From Alphaproteobacteria bacterium (GTDB lineage: Bacteria; Pseudomonadota; Alphaproteobacteria; Micavibrionales; Micavibrionaceae), in NCBI GenBank assembly GCA_020443075.1, contig JAGRIU010000043.1, forward strand, positions 1-64,000: a stretch of DNA of 64,000 nt. The letters are read 5' to 3'. The translations under genes and the position numbers were made by a program. Below the pieces are notes generated by a model. It was not told the DNA's origin. It saw only the letters and a program-made list of their open reading frames with translations, and ran no database searches. Below, piece after piece: positions 43,697 through 52,566 of this stretch. How positions within the stretch are numbered: the first letter of the stretch is position 1; each line of letters begins with the position of its first letter.

Positions 43697-43876
43697 TTAG
43701 TCGCGGGCTTCGATAACCTGGCGACCTTTGTATGTGCCGGTCTTCAGGTCGATGTGGTGACGACGCTTGGGTTCGCCTGTGTTGGCGTCTTCAACCCAGT
43801 TCTCTACGCTCAGTGCATCGTGAGCACGGCGCATGTTGCGTTTTGATTTTGTTGTTTTTCTTTTGGGAACAGCCAT
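43697..43876 (-). CDS. rpmF: 50S ribosomal protein L32
   Basis: 59 residues, read on the minus strand. Starts [18 protein letters not shown], then [20 protein letters not shown] and the end [10 protein letters not shown]. The usual zinc Cys residues are absent, giving the zinc-independent form. In the conserved yceD-rpmF-plsX-fabH order. Confidence 0.96.
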   Translation of the reverse strand: MAVPKRKTTKSKRNMRRAHDALSVENWVEDANTGEPKRRHHIDLKTGTYKGRQVIEARD

Positions 43877-43958
43877 GGCTGAAGTCCTTTGTTTTTAATT
43901 GTGTGTTCAAACGAACCAGCTAGATAACGAATTTATCGCACAAGCGCAAGTAAAAAGA

Positions 43959-44570
43959 TTATTGAGTGCCTTTTGTCAGGCGGTCTTTCCAATCTTTGAG
44001 CGCGGCAAAGGGGTTTGTGATGTCATCGCCCTTATTTTGCTTTTTGCTCTGCGTGTCTACTTCGAAATTGACGCCTTTGGCGTGCGGATAAGGGTTTATT
44101 GACAATGACAGGTATTGGGTGACGAGTTCTCCTAAGTCAATGTAGCCGTTAGTAATTGGCTCCGGATCTTCGCTTTCAGACATGATCTGGAGTTCGTTTT
44201 GTCCGGATTTTTGTTCGCGCTCATGGCGGGCTTTGGCTAGGGGGACCGCTTGGGCCGTATCGGCAAACCAGGCTTCGAACTCTTCGCTGATCTTTGCTTC
44301 GACGGGTTCTAACGTGACAACGCAGCTTTGCTGGAGATCGGCTTCGATATGGCCTTTTATGTGTACGATCATGCTTCCCGATTCTTGGGTAATTTTCAGC
44401 TTGGCCGTCAGTTTATCGATAGATAAAAGGTCCAGGCGCTGGCACAGGCGTTTACTCTCTTCTTCGTTTGGCGAGATTTCGAGCACTAAAGGTTTACCGG
44501 TTTGCAGTTCCTCGACTTTGAAGAGGTGGCTCCATTCGTTTTCAAGGATTTCGTTTTCTGTATTTTTCAT
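43959..44570 (-). CDS. yceD: YceD/DUF177 protein
   Basis: 203 residues. The DUF177 family is linked to 23S rRNA and large-subunit assembly and co-occurs with rpmF. Recognisable: HIKGHIEADLQQSCVVTLEPVEAKISEEFEAWF, then ITNGYIDLGELVTQYLSLSINPYP and the end NPFAALKDWKDRL. Expected ~170-200 residues. Positioned directly before rpmF. Confidence 0.9.
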   Translation of the reverse strand: MKNTENEILENEWSHLFKVEELQTGKPLVLEISPNEEESKRLCQRLDLLSIDKLTAKLKITQESGSMIVHIKGHIEADLQQSCVVTLEPVEAKISEEFEAWFADTAQAVPLAKARHEREQKSGQNELQIMSESEDPEPITNGYIDLGELVTQYLSLSINPYPHAKGVNFEVDTQSKKQNKGDDITNPFAALKDWKDRLTKGTQ

Positions 44571-44594
44571 TTTATTTTCTCCCTCTTTTATAAT

Positions 44595-45122
44595 CTACGG
44601 GGCTGTGAACTCTATTTTTCCCTGCACTATATCATTGCGGGCAAGCTGTTTCAGATTTTGTACGTTTTGTTCAATATAGCTTACCGTTTTTTCGATGTAT
44701 GCGGGATCTGCGTTTGAAATGGTGCCGAAGAGGTTGTTCTTCAAGGCATTTGGCAGAGTATGTTCTTCCAAAGCGGTTTGGTAGGCGTGCATGCGTCCGT
44801 TAAAGGCTTTCATCATGCGGCGCATATGTTTGGGCACGCCCATATCGCCGATCCCCATTTCCCTCAAGGTTTGATCCATGTCTTTGAAAACGACATCGAA
44901 TAGAGACTGATTGAATGCGCGGGGTGTTTCATCGTCTTCACTCAGGAGCGTATTTATCAACAAAAAGACATGCAGCAGCATCAAGTCAAAGCGGCCGTCA
45001 AATGTATCGGGGACGCCGTATTGCGTATAAAAAGCGGGCTGGCGGATATGCTGTAAAATCACGGCATAGGCGTTTTTGGCATTTGTCCCTGCTCTATTTT
45101 GCGCTTTGAAGAGGCCAAGCAT
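44595..45122 (-). CDS. Ubiquinol-cytochrome c chaperone family protein (CBP3-like)
   Basis: 175 residues. Family of assembly factors of the cytochrome bc1 complex: AYAVILQHIRQPAFYTQYGVPDT, GRFDLMLLHVFLLINTL, FDVVFKDMDQTLREMGIGDMGVPKHMRRMMKAFNGRM are the conserved segments. Adjacent to yceD, 24 bases upstream on the same strand, as in many alphaproteobacteria. Divergent from bamE. Confidence 0.92.
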   Translation of the reverse strand: MLGLFKAQNRAGTNAKNAYAVILQHIRQPAFYTQYGVPDTFDGRFDLMLLHVFLLINTLLSEDDETPRAFNQSLFDVVFKDMDQTLREMGIGDMGVPKHMRRMMKAFNGRMHAYQTALEEHTLPNALKNNLFGTISNADPAYIEKTVSYIEQNVQNLKQLARNDIVQGKIEFTAP

Positions 45123-45191
45123 TGATTTTTCCTTCGCTGTGGCGATATAGATAAATCTGGTTTTGAATTTTAGTTTTTATAGTGAGTTCGC

Positions 45192-45638
45192 ATGCAAGAG
45201 GCAAAGACTTTTCTTTTAGGGCTGGCTGTTATCTCAACTCTTACTGCTGTGGCGTGCAGTCCGACGGTGGCGCAGCGTGGTAATATGCTTGAAGATTATC
45301 AGGCTCAGGAGGTTAAGGTCGGAGAAAGTACACGCTCGGATGTTTTGCGCGCTCTGGGTTCGCCGACGACCAAGTCAACTTTTGATCCGTTGGTCTGGTA
45401 TTATATCGGACAAGAAACTGAGAAGCGCGGCATTCTGGATCCTGAAGTTGTAAAAGAACGTATTTTCCTCGTGGCGTTCAATGAGGACGGTGTTCTTGAG
45501 GCACTTCAAGAGGTGGATCGCGGGCGCATCAATGTGCCTTATGTGCGTGAAAAAACGCCGACTTATGGCACAGAAACTACGCCTGCGCAGCAGTTTTTCG
45601 GCAATCTTGGGAAATTCAACCCGAATACTGGTGAGTAG
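45192..45638 (+). CDS. bamE: Outer-membrane assembly lipoprotein BamE/SmpA
   Basis: 148 residues. A lipoprotein signal (hydrophobic residues 8-20, lipobox LTAVAC with the acylated Cys near 22), then the SmpA/OmlA fold: VKVGESTRSDVLRALGSPTTKSTFDPLVWYYI. It is part of the BAM complex that inserts outer-membrane proteins. A C-terminal tail continues to 148. Divergent from the CBP3-like gene. Confidence 0.92.
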   Translation: MQEAKTFLLGLAVISTLTAVACSPTVAQRGNMLEDYQAQEVKVGESTRSDVLRALGSPTTKSTFDPLVWYYIGQETEKRGILDPEVVKERIFLVAFNEDGVLEALQEVDRGRINVPYVREKTPTYGTETTPAQQFFGNLGKFNPNTGE

Positions 45639-45647
45639 TCGTTTTTT

Positions 45648-46502
45648 ATGAGTGGTGTTCACGATAAAAAACCTTCTGAAGACATTCATCCGATTGAAGC
45701 TTTGATCGAGGTTATGGCGCGGTTGCGCGACCCGCAAGGCGGGTGTCCATGGGATTTGGAGCAGGATTTCAAGAGTATTGCCCCTTATACGATTGAAGAG
45801 GCTTATGAGGTGGCCGATGCGATTGCGCGCGAGGATATGCGCGATTTGCGCGAGGAGCTAGGAGATCTGTTGTTTCAGCCGGTTTATCATGCGCAGATGG
45901 CGTCCGAGCAAGATTTGTTTGATTTTAACGATGTGGTCCGTGATGTCACAGAAAAGATGATTTCACGTCATCCGCATGTTTTTGGCGATGTACGGGCCGA
46001 AGATGCGGCGGATGTGGATGCCATCTGGGATCAGCGTAAAAAAGCCGAAAACCGCGATAAAGATAAGGGAAGCGACAGCGCCTATAAGGGAAGCGACAGC
46101 GCCTTGGACGGGGTGACGAAGGCCCTGCCCGCGCTATTGCGCGCCTATAAGCTGCAGAAAAAAGCGGCCAAGGTGGGGTTTGAATGGACCGATCCGAGCG
46201 ATGTTCTGGATAAGCTGGAAGAAGAACTGGGAGAGCTGCGTGAGGCGGTCGCTCAGGGTACTTTCGAGGACAAGGCTGAAGAGCTGGGGGATGTGCTGTT
46301 CGTTGTGGCCAATCTGGGGCGGCTTCTGGATGTGAACCCCGAGACGGCTTTGCGGGAGTGCAATGATAAATTTGAACGTCGCTTCAGAGGCATAGAAGGC
46401 GATCTTCAAAAAATAGATCAGCCTATTGAAGATGCGTCCTTGGAGCAAATGACCCGTTTGTGGGATCTGCAAAAGCAGAAAGAGCGCAAGCAGCGCACTT
46501 GA
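45648..46502 (+). CDS. mazG: Nucleoside triphosphate pyrophosphohydrolase
   Basis: 284 residues with two MazG domains. The first has LRDPQGGCPWDLEQDFKSI, EEAYEVADAI, LREELGDLLFQ. The second has KVGFEWTD, LDKLEEELGEL, AEELGDVLFVVANL. Between them is a short duplication of GSDSA (46066-46105), inserting seven residues. Hydrolyses nucleotide triphosphates. Convergent with hflX. Confidence 0.95.
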   Translation: MSGVHDKKPSEDIHPIEALIEVMARLRDPQGGCPWDLEQDFKSIAPYTIEEAYEVADAIAREDMRDLREELGDLLFQPVYHAQMASEQDLFDFNDVVRDVTEKMISRHPHVFGDVRAEDAADVDAIWDQRKKAENRDKDKGSDSAYKGSDSALDGVTKALPALLRAYKLQKKAAKVGFEWTDPSDVLDKLEEELGELREAVAQGTFEDKAEELGDVLFVVANLGRLLDVNPETALRECNDKFERRFRGIEGDLQKIDQPIEDASLEQMTRLWDLQKQKERKQRT

Positions 46503-46514
46503 TCTTTCTTTGTC

Positions 46515-47864
46515 TCAAACAGCGCGTTGATTTTGTGGCAGAACTTCGTAATACGGGTGTTTTTCATTAAAGCGTGATTTGTTTTCCGGTGATATACGCA
46601 CGCGGCAAAGCGTGCCTTTTTCATCTTCGGTGCGTTCCAGCATTTCCGCGCGTTCATGCAGCCATGCCAAAGCGTGCCCGTCTGCATAGGGGATATGAAA
46701 TGTGCTGATCTGGTTCGAGGCCGAAATGGTTTTAGCGATGGCTTGCAGGAGCGTTTCTATCCCCTGCCCTGTTTGCGCTGAAATGGCAAAGCGGTTGTCA
46801 TTGTGGGTGCATTTGCGCGTGATTTCTTGCCGCTCTTCTTCGTCCAGCAGGTCAATTTTGTTGTAAATTTCTATTATGCGCGGATCGGTTTCGTATTCGA
46901 TTTCGAGGCTTTCTAGAATATCAACAACGTCAGCGTGCTGGGCCTCATGATCGGGGCTGGAAACATCACAGACATGCAGGATGATATCCGCATCGAGGGT
47001 TTCTTCGAGCGTGGCACGGAAAGCGGCAATCAGGTGCGTTGGAAGCTGGGAGATAAAGCCCACCGTGTCGGACAGGATGACTGTCTGGCCATCGGGGAGC
47101 TTTAATTTGCGTAAGGTCGGGTCGAGCGTGGCGAATAATAAATCCTGCGCGAAGACTTTGGATTCGGTCAAAAGGTTGAAAAGCGTTGATTTTCCGGCGT
47201 TTGTATACCCGACCAGAGCCACGACGGGAAACGGCACGTGTTCACGGGCTTTGCGTCCTAGCCTGCGGGTGCGACGCACATTTTCCAGCTCTTTTTTGAG
47301 TTTTGTGATGCGCTGGCCGATGAGGCGGCGGTCGATTTCGATCTGGGTTTCACCGGGGCCGCCCATAAACCCTGCCCCGCCGCGTTGGCGTTCAAGGTGT
47401 GTCCAGGAGCGGACAAGGCGCGAGCGTTGATATTCGAGCGCGGCGAGCTCGACTTGCAAACGGCCTTCCTTGGTTTGTGCGCGTTCGCCGAAGATTTCGA
47501 GGATCAGCCCTGTGCGGTCTATAACCTTGGCTTTGAAGGCTTTTTCGAGGTTGCGCTGCTGCACCGGAGAGAGCGTGTGGTTGACGATGACGATATCAGG
47601 TTCGTGCTCTTCGACCCACTGCGCTACGTTTTCGCGCTGGCCTTTGCCGAAAAAAGCACCGGCTTGGATTTGCGATATATTCAAGACCATCGTTTCCAGG
47701 ACTTCGAGATGGATCGCCTTGGTCAGGCCGATGATTTCCTGAACTTTTGAGTCCAAAGAACGGCGATTCTCTCTCGCTTTATCCTTGATATGGATTTCAG
47801 GGTGTAAAATAAGTGCCGTTTGCACGCGCTCACTGGAAAACGATTTTTCGGAGCTGTTGCTCAT
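46515..47864 (-). CDS. hflX: Ribosome-associated GTPase HflX
   Basis: 449 residues. N-terminal HflX domain (HTLSPVQQRNLEKAF, VIDRTGLILEIFGERAQTKEG), glycine-rich linker (GAGFMGGPGETQIE) and G domain (P-loop GYTNAGKSTLFN, DTVGFISQLP, NKID). It splits or rescues stalled ribosomes under heat stress in other bacteria. Starts 15 bases after hfq stops, likely one transcript. Confidence 0.95.
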   Translation of the reverse strand: MSNSSEKSFSSERVQTALILHPEIHIKDKARENRRSLDSKVQEIIGLTKAIHLEVLETMVLNISQIQAGAFFGKGQRENVAQWVEEHEPDIVIVNHTLSPVQQRNLEKAFKAKVIDRTGLILEIFGERAQTKEGRLQVELAALEYQRSRLVRSWTHLERQRGGAGFMGGPGETQIEIDRRLIGQRITKLKKELENVRRTRRLGRKAREHVPFPVVALVGYTNAGKSTLFNLLTESKVFAQDLLFATLDPTLRKLKLPDGQTVILSDTVGFISQLPTHLIAAFRATLEETLDADIILHVCDVSSPDHEAQHADVVDILESLEIEYETDPRIIEIYNKIDLLDEEERQEITRKCTHNDNRFAISAQTGQGIETLLQAIAKTISASNQISTFHIPYADGHALAWLHERAEMLERTEDEKGTLCRVRISPENKSRFNEKHPYYEVLPQNQRAV

Positions 47865-47879
47865 GTTGGCTTTTCAGCC

Positions 47880-48146
47880 TTATTCTTCGCTGTCCTTGCC
47901 TTCGCCGTCTGTTTCGTCTTCATCATCATGAAGTTTCAAGGGGCCGCCGGGCATAATGGTCGAGATGGCATGTTTATAGATCAGCTGCACGTGTGATTCA
48001 CGGCGCAGCAGCATGCTGAAATTATCGAACCATGTAATCACGCCTTGTAATTTAACGCCATTTACCAAGAATACTGTCACGGACATCTTTTCTTTGCGGA
48101 CTTTGTTCAGGAAGACGTCTTGCACGTTTTGGAATTTGTCGCTCAT
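47880..48146 (-). CDS. hfq: RNA chaperone Hfq
   Basis: 88 residues. Sm-like fold: [36 protein letters not shown] and YKHAISTI (Sm2). An acidic tail ([15 protein letters not shown]) follows. It binds small RNAs and mRNAs. It sits upstream of hflX, as in most proteobacteria. A -10-like TATAAT lies about 37 bases upstream. Confidence 0.96.
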   Translation of the reverse strand: MSDKFQNVQDVFLNKVRKEKMSVTVFLVNGVKLQGVITWFDNFSMLLRRESHVQLIYKHAISTIMPGGPLKLHDDEDETDGEGKDSEE

Positions 48147-48182
48147 TCTCTCGTACTCTCTAAATTCTTATTTGATTGTTTT

Positions 48183-48188
48183 ATTATA
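48183..48188 (-). promoter_or_regulatory. Possible hfq -10 element
   Basis: Perfect TATAAT on the minus strand, leaving a leader of about 30 bases before hfq. No good -35 is visible at 16-18 bases, so confidence is low. Confidence 0.3.
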
Positions 48189-48204
48189 TATCAATGCTTT
48201 TCAA

Positions 48205-48903
48205 TTACCCAGCGTCTTTCGTTTTTATAGAGTTTAGGCCGGATTGCAACAGGAAATCGTAAAAAGATGTGCAATGAGGAAAGTAGTGATCAATATGGTA
48301 ATCTGCGGCTATTGCGTCTTTTTTTTCTTCTTCGGCGATAAAAACCGAGCGTGCACCGTATTCTGCGGCGCAGGCCAGATCGTTATCCGTGTCGCCAACA
48401 AACCATATTTGTTGCGGCGTGGCTGATAGAGCGGCCCTTTCGACTGCTAAATGCAGCGGCGCCGCGGACGGCTTGTCCTTTTCGGCTTCGCCCGCGCCGA
48501 CGACCGAGGCAAAATATTTGTCCCAGCCATAATTGCGGATTTCGGCGCGCACCAAATCGGTTTTTTTATTGGTCACGACCCCGCAGGGGATTTGGGCTTC
48601 GTGTAGATATTGCAGAACATTCCGGGCGTCTTCGACCGGTTTTATACCTGTCGTGTGGTTGGCCATGACGTAGTTTTCGAAGTGTGTTTTGGCGGATTCT
48701 CTGTGCTCACCATAGATTTCTGTGTAAAGCTTTTCGCGGGGCTGGCCAAAATAACCAGAGAAGGTTTCGAGCGAGAATTGAGGGCGTCCCAGAATGGCAC
48801 ATACGTGATTGTGCGCACCGTGCAGAAATTCGAAGCTATCGACCAAGGTGCCGTCCCAGTCGAAGAATACGCCGCTTATTGTTTCTCTGCTTAAAGGGGG
48901 CAT
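48205..48903 (-). CDS. HAD-family phosphatase
   Basis: 232 residues. Motif I is FFDWDGTLVDSF (nucleophile Asp and acid Asp), motif II is GVVTNKK, motif III Lys is in EKDKPSAAPL, and motif IV is VGDTDNDLACA. The alpha-helical cap resembles phosphoglycolate phosphatase-like members. Substrate not determinable. Between hfq and murI. Confidence 0.9.
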   Translation of the reverse strand: MPPLSRETISGVFFDWDGTLVDSFEFLHGAHNHVCAILGRPQFSLETFSGYFGQPREKLYTEIYGEHRESAKTHFENYVMANHTTGIKPVEDARNVLQYLHEAQIPCGVVTNKKTDLVRAEIRNYGWDKYFASVVGAGEAEKDKPSAAPLHLAVERAALSATPQQIWFVGDTDNDLACAAEYGARSVFIAEEEKKDAIAADYHIDHYFPHCTSFYDFLLQSGLNSIKTKDAG

Positions 48904-48914
48904 TTTTAGGGTCC

Positions 48915-49706
48915 TTAAATTTCTACGTGCTTTAACTCAAGCGCACGGCCGTAAATTTCTTGCGCGCTGCGTTCGTAATTTTCCGTTAAATCTGTCACTT
49001 GAAACTCGGTGCGACCTTCGCGGCCGATGTCATTATAGATCTCAGGATGATTTTTGAAGTACAGTTCAAGTTTTTCAGGAATAATTTCATCTTGGGCGAT
49101 GATATCAAAAGAAAAATGCTTTTTGATGTTTTTTTTGAGGTATGCGTAGTGCGTGCAGCCCAGGATCAGCGCCTCTATATTTTGGGTCACAAGCGGGTCA
49201 ATATAGTGTCGCAACACATCGTCAATCCAGGGCTGGCCTTCATTTTCGATAAGGGGCACGAGCAGCGGTGTCTTACGCAAAATGATCCGGGTTTGCGGAT
49301 CGATTTTTTTGAGTTCTTCCTCGTATACATTTGTAGAGACAGTGTAGTTTGTACCGATCACGCCGATGTTTTTATAACCGCTATCTGCCGCATGTTCGAT
49401 GGTGGGGACGATGACGCCGAGAATGCGGCGATCGGGGTAGTGCTTTGGTAGGTAGGTTTGTTGTAGACGACGAAGCGCTGTCGCACTCGCTGTATTACAC
49501 GCGATAATGATCATCCGGCAATTGTGCGCAAACATATATTCCATGCAGCGCAAGGTGTAGGCGTAAATGGCTTCGGCCGAGCGGTTGCCGTATGGCAGGT
49601 GCAGCGTGTCGCCGAGATACAGGATATCCAGGTCTGGAAAGCGCTCCTGAACGGCTTTTGTGATCAGCAGGCCACCTAAGCCGGAATCAAAAATGCCGAG
49701 CTTCAT
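48915..49706 (-). CDS. murI: Glutamate racemase
   Basis: 263 residues. Makes D-glutamate for peptidoglycan. The start IFDSGLGGLLITKAVQERFP, the first catalytic Cys in IIACNTASATALRRL and the second in ALILGCTHYAYLK are present. Its ATG overlaps the trkA stop by one base (TAATG). In many alphaproteobacteria a D-amino-acid aminotransferase is found at this place in the cluster. Confidence 0.95.
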   Translation of the reverse strand: MKLGIFDSGLGGLLITKAVQERFPDLDILYLGDTLHLPYGNRSAEAIYAYTLRCMEYMFAHNCRMIIIACNTASATALRRLQQTYLPKHYPDRRILGVIVPTIEHAADSGYKNIGVIGTNYTVSTNVYEEELKKIDPQTRIILRKTPLLVPLIENEGQPWIDDVLRHYIDPLVTQNIEALILGCTHYAYLKKNIKKHFSFDIIAQDEIIPEKLELYFKNHPEIYNDIGREGRTEFQVTDLTENYERSAQEIYGRALELKHVEI

Positions 49707-51082
49707 TAGAATAGATCCACCTGTACGGAGAACATTTTTTCGACATTTTGCGCCTGATTTCTGGAGGCCAGCATGATAATCACGTCACCGGCTTTAACTT
49801 TCGTTTCAGGCGACGGGATCATGAATTCTTCGTCACGGACAATACCGCCGACGATGATCTCATGCGGCAGGCTGAGCTCCTCGACGCTCATATTGACGAT
49901 GTGGGAGTTTTCGGACACCTCGGCTTCCATGACTTCTGCGAAGCCGTCGCGCAGGTTATATAATCCCTTGATCCGGCCACGGCGCACATGTTGCATGATT
50001 GTCGCGACGATGATCGAACGCGGTGAGACCATCACATCGACGCCCAAAGGCCCGACCATGGGCGAATAGGCTTCGTTGTTTACAAGGGTGATAACGCGTT
50101 TGCAGCCGTATTGTTTGGCCAATAAAGACCCTAAGATATTGCTTTCGTCATCATTGGTGACGGCGATCATGGTTTCGGCATTGGCAATTGAGGATTCTTC
50201 CAGAATGCTTTTTTCGAGGGCGCTGCCGTTGAGGATGATGGCTTCCCCCATGTTTTTGCTTAGAAACACGGCGCGGTCGGCGTTGCGTTCAATCATTTTG
50301 ATCTGGACATGCTTGTTTTTTTCCTGAAGAAGCTTGGCCAGGCCGTAGCCTATGTTCCCTCCGCCGACAATGACGATTTTGTGTGCTTCTTTTTCTTCAT
50401 GTCCAAAAATACCTAGAGTGCGTTTGAGGTGATTTCTGGAGACAATGAAAAAGGCTTCATCACCGACTTCGAGTTGGTCGCCTTCGTCGGGAATAATCGC
50501 CTTGTTTTGACGGCGCATGGCGATGATCTGGAAGGCCAAATCCGGAAAAAGGTTACGCAATTGTTTAATCGGTGTGCTGATGACCGGGCATTCCGGTCCG
50601 CAAACCACACCGATAATATAAGCTTTGCCGTCGGCGAGGCTGTTGACGTAGCTTGTTCCCGGGACCACTAGGCGTTCATAAATATCGTGAGCAACGATGA
50701 CTTCGGGCGAAATAATCACATCAATGGGCATATGTGCGCGGCTGAACAGATTTGACCACTGTGGCTGCAGATAGGCTTGTTCGCGCACGCGGGCGATTTT
50801 TTTCGGAATGCCGAACAGGGAGTGACCGATTTGGCACGCCACCATATTGACCTCATCGGACTGGGTGACGGCGATCATGATGTCCGCGCCTTTGGCTCCG
50901 GCAGCATTGAGGACATCAGGATTGGAGGCATGACCTACGATCGCGTTTACATCCAGATTTTCGCTGATTTTTGAAATCAGGGAAGACTGAACATCGACGA
51001 TGGTGACGTCATTGTTTTCTCGCGCCAGATAGGCGGCGATGTTGTAGCCGACTTGGCCGGCGCCGCAAATGATCACTCTCAT
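49706..51082 (-). CDS. trkA: Trk potassium uptake regulator TrkA
   Basis: 458 residues. Two RCK units, each a NAD-binding Rossmann domain (ICGAGQVGYNIAAYLAREN; IVGGGNIGYGLAKLLQEKN) and a TrkA-C domain (QLEVGDEAFFIVSR; KVKAGDVIIMLASR). Cytoplasmic gating subunit for TrkH or TrkG. The position after ntrX is standard in alphaproteobacteria. Confidence 0.96.
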   Translation of the reverse strand: MRVIICGAGQVGYNIAAYLARENNDVTIVDVQSSLISKISENLDVNAIVGHASNPDVLNAAGAKGADIMIAVTQSDEVNMVACQIGHSLFGIPKKIARVREQAYLQPQWSNLFSRAHMPIDVIISPEVIVAHDIYERLVVPGTSYVNSLADGKAYIIGVVCGPECPVISTPIKQLRNLFPDLAFQIIAMRRQNKAIIPDEGDQLEVGDEAFFIVSRNHLKRTLGIFGHEEKEAHKIVIVGGGNIGYGLAKLLQEKNKHVQIKMIERNADRAVFLSKNMGEAIILNGSALEKSILEESSIANAETMIAVTNDDESNILGSLLAKQYGCKRVITLVNNEAYSPMVGPLGVDVMVSPRSIIVATIMQHVRRGRIKGLYNLRDGFAEVMEAEVSENSHIVNMSVEELSLPHEIIVGGIVRDEEFMIPSPETKVKAGDVIIMLASRNQAQNVEKMFSVQVDLF

Positions 51083-51085
51083 TTT

Positions 51086-52546
51086 CTAAGCTCTCTTTCT
51101 TATCTGGTCTGCTTTTTGGTTTTCTTCGGCTTCCTGATTTTCATCTTCGCCAACGCTTAAGCTTTTGAGTTTGCGATGTAAGGCTGATCGTTCCATGCCA
51201 ATGAATTGAGCTGTTTTTGATACATTACCGTCAAAGCGCTCAATCTGGGCGCGCAGATATTCCGTTTCGAAGGCAGCGCGGGCATCGCGTAAGGACAAAT
51301 CCAGAAAATCCGTCTTGGTTATACTGGCTATTTGAGACGCGGCTGTGCTTTTCTCATCTGTGTTTGCCGTATTTATACGCTTGTTGATTTCCGGCGGCAA
51401 TTCAGATGGGCCGTATTCTTTAATGTTTTCCTGGCCGTGCATAATCAGCATCCATTCAATAACGTTGCGGAGTTGTCTGACATTGCCGGGCCAGTTGTAG
51501 TTTTTTAGCATTTGCAGAGCGGCGGCATTCAAGGGGCGGATTTCCGTTCTAAACGCCGCTGAGAGAACGTTCAGGAAGTGCGTGCAGAGCGCTTCTATAT
51601 CTTCCGAGCGTTCTTTTAAGGGCGGAATATGGATTGGCACGACGTTCAGGCGGTAATAAAGATCCTCTCTAAAACCCCCGTCTTTTATGGCTTGTAAAAG
51701 GTTCCGGTTGGTGGTGGCCAGGATGCGCACATCCAGGGGTACAAAACCTTGAGAGCCGCTTCTTTGGAAGCGTTCTTCCTGAAGGACGCGGACTATTTTT
51801 GTTTGTGTTTCCAATGGCATATCGGAAACCTCGTCAAGTAAAAGCGTTCCGCCATGGGCCTGTTCCAGGAGACCAATTCTCGATGTGCCGTTTTCATCCA
51901 CGCCTTCGCCGAAGAGTTCGGCTTCGAGGTGTTGGGGGTTTAAGGTTGCGCAGTTGACCACTAAAAAGGGTTCTTCGGCGCGTTCGGAGTTGCTGTGGAT
52001 GAAGCGTGCGACGATGTCTTTGCCTGTGCCCTGCTCTCCTGTCAGGAGAACGCGACTTTTGGTCGGCGCAGCCCGTTCTATGAGCGTTTTGAGTTTTTGA
52101 ATAACGGGCGAATTACCGATGAGCGTTTCGGCCGGTTTGGCTTGCCGTTTGAGCGCCGCGTTTTCCTTTTTGAGGGCCGCATTTTCAAGGGCTCGGCGGA
52201 CCATTAATATCAGGCGGTCGGATTTAAAGGGTTTTTCTATGAAATCATAAGCTCCTTCTTTGATTGCCGCGACGGCTGTTTCGATTGTGCCGTGCCCGCT
52301 AATCATGATGAAGGGGAGATAGGGGTTTTCAGTTCGTGCGTTATGTAGAATTTTCAATCCGTCATCGGCGCTGCCTTGCAGCCAGATATCCTGAATAATC
52401 AGGCCGGGTTTATCTTTTTTTATGATTTCGTAGGCTTCGGCTGAGGTCGCGCATGTTTTTATGCTATAGCCTTCATCTTCCAAAATGCCTTTTACGAGAT
52501 TGCGAATGTCAGCTTCGTCGTCAACAATTAGAATATCTACGCCCAT
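51086..52546 (-). CDS. ntrX: Nitrogen-assimilation response regulator NtrX
   Basis: 486 residues. Receiver domain with phosphorylation site Asp53 (IIQDIWLQGSADDG), AAA+ domain with Walker A GEQGTGKDIVA at about 170-180 and Walker B GGTLLLDEVSDMP, and a C-terminal Fis-type helix-turn-helix (GNVSKTAQFIGMERSALHRKL). The GAFTGA loop that contacts sigma-54 is absent between AELFGEG and GTSRIGLLE, as in NtrX generally, so it may act without sigma-54. Four bases after it is trkA. Confidence 0.95.
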   Translation of the reverse strand: MGVDILIVDDEADIRNLVKGILEDEGYSIKTCATSAEAYEIIKKDKPGLIIQDIWLQGSADDGLKILHNARTENPYLPFIMISGHGTIETAVAAIKEGAYDFIEKPFKSDRLILMVRRALENAALKKENAALKRQAKPAETLIGNSPVIQKLKTLIERAAPTKSRVLLTGEQGTGKDIVARFIHSNSERAEEPFLVVNCATLNPQHLEAELFGEGVDENGTSRIGLLEQAHGGTLLLDEVSDMPLETQTKIVRVLQEERFQRSGSQGFVPLDVRILATTNRNLLQAIKDGGFREDLYYRLNVVPIHIPPLKERSEDIEALCTHFLNVLSAAFRTEIRPLNAAALQMLKNYNWPGNVRQLRNVIEWMLIMHGQENIKEYGPSELPPEINKRINTANTDEKSTAASQIASITKTDFLDLSLRDARAAFETEYLRAQIERFDGNVSKTAQFIGMERSALHRKLKSLSVGEDENQEAEENQKADQIRKRA

Positions 52547-52566
52547 ATTTTAATACGCCTAACTTA

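Noticed and set aside
51086..52546. Loss of GAFTGA in NtrX as a defect
   Set aside because: NtrX proteins of alphaproteobacteria generally lack it.
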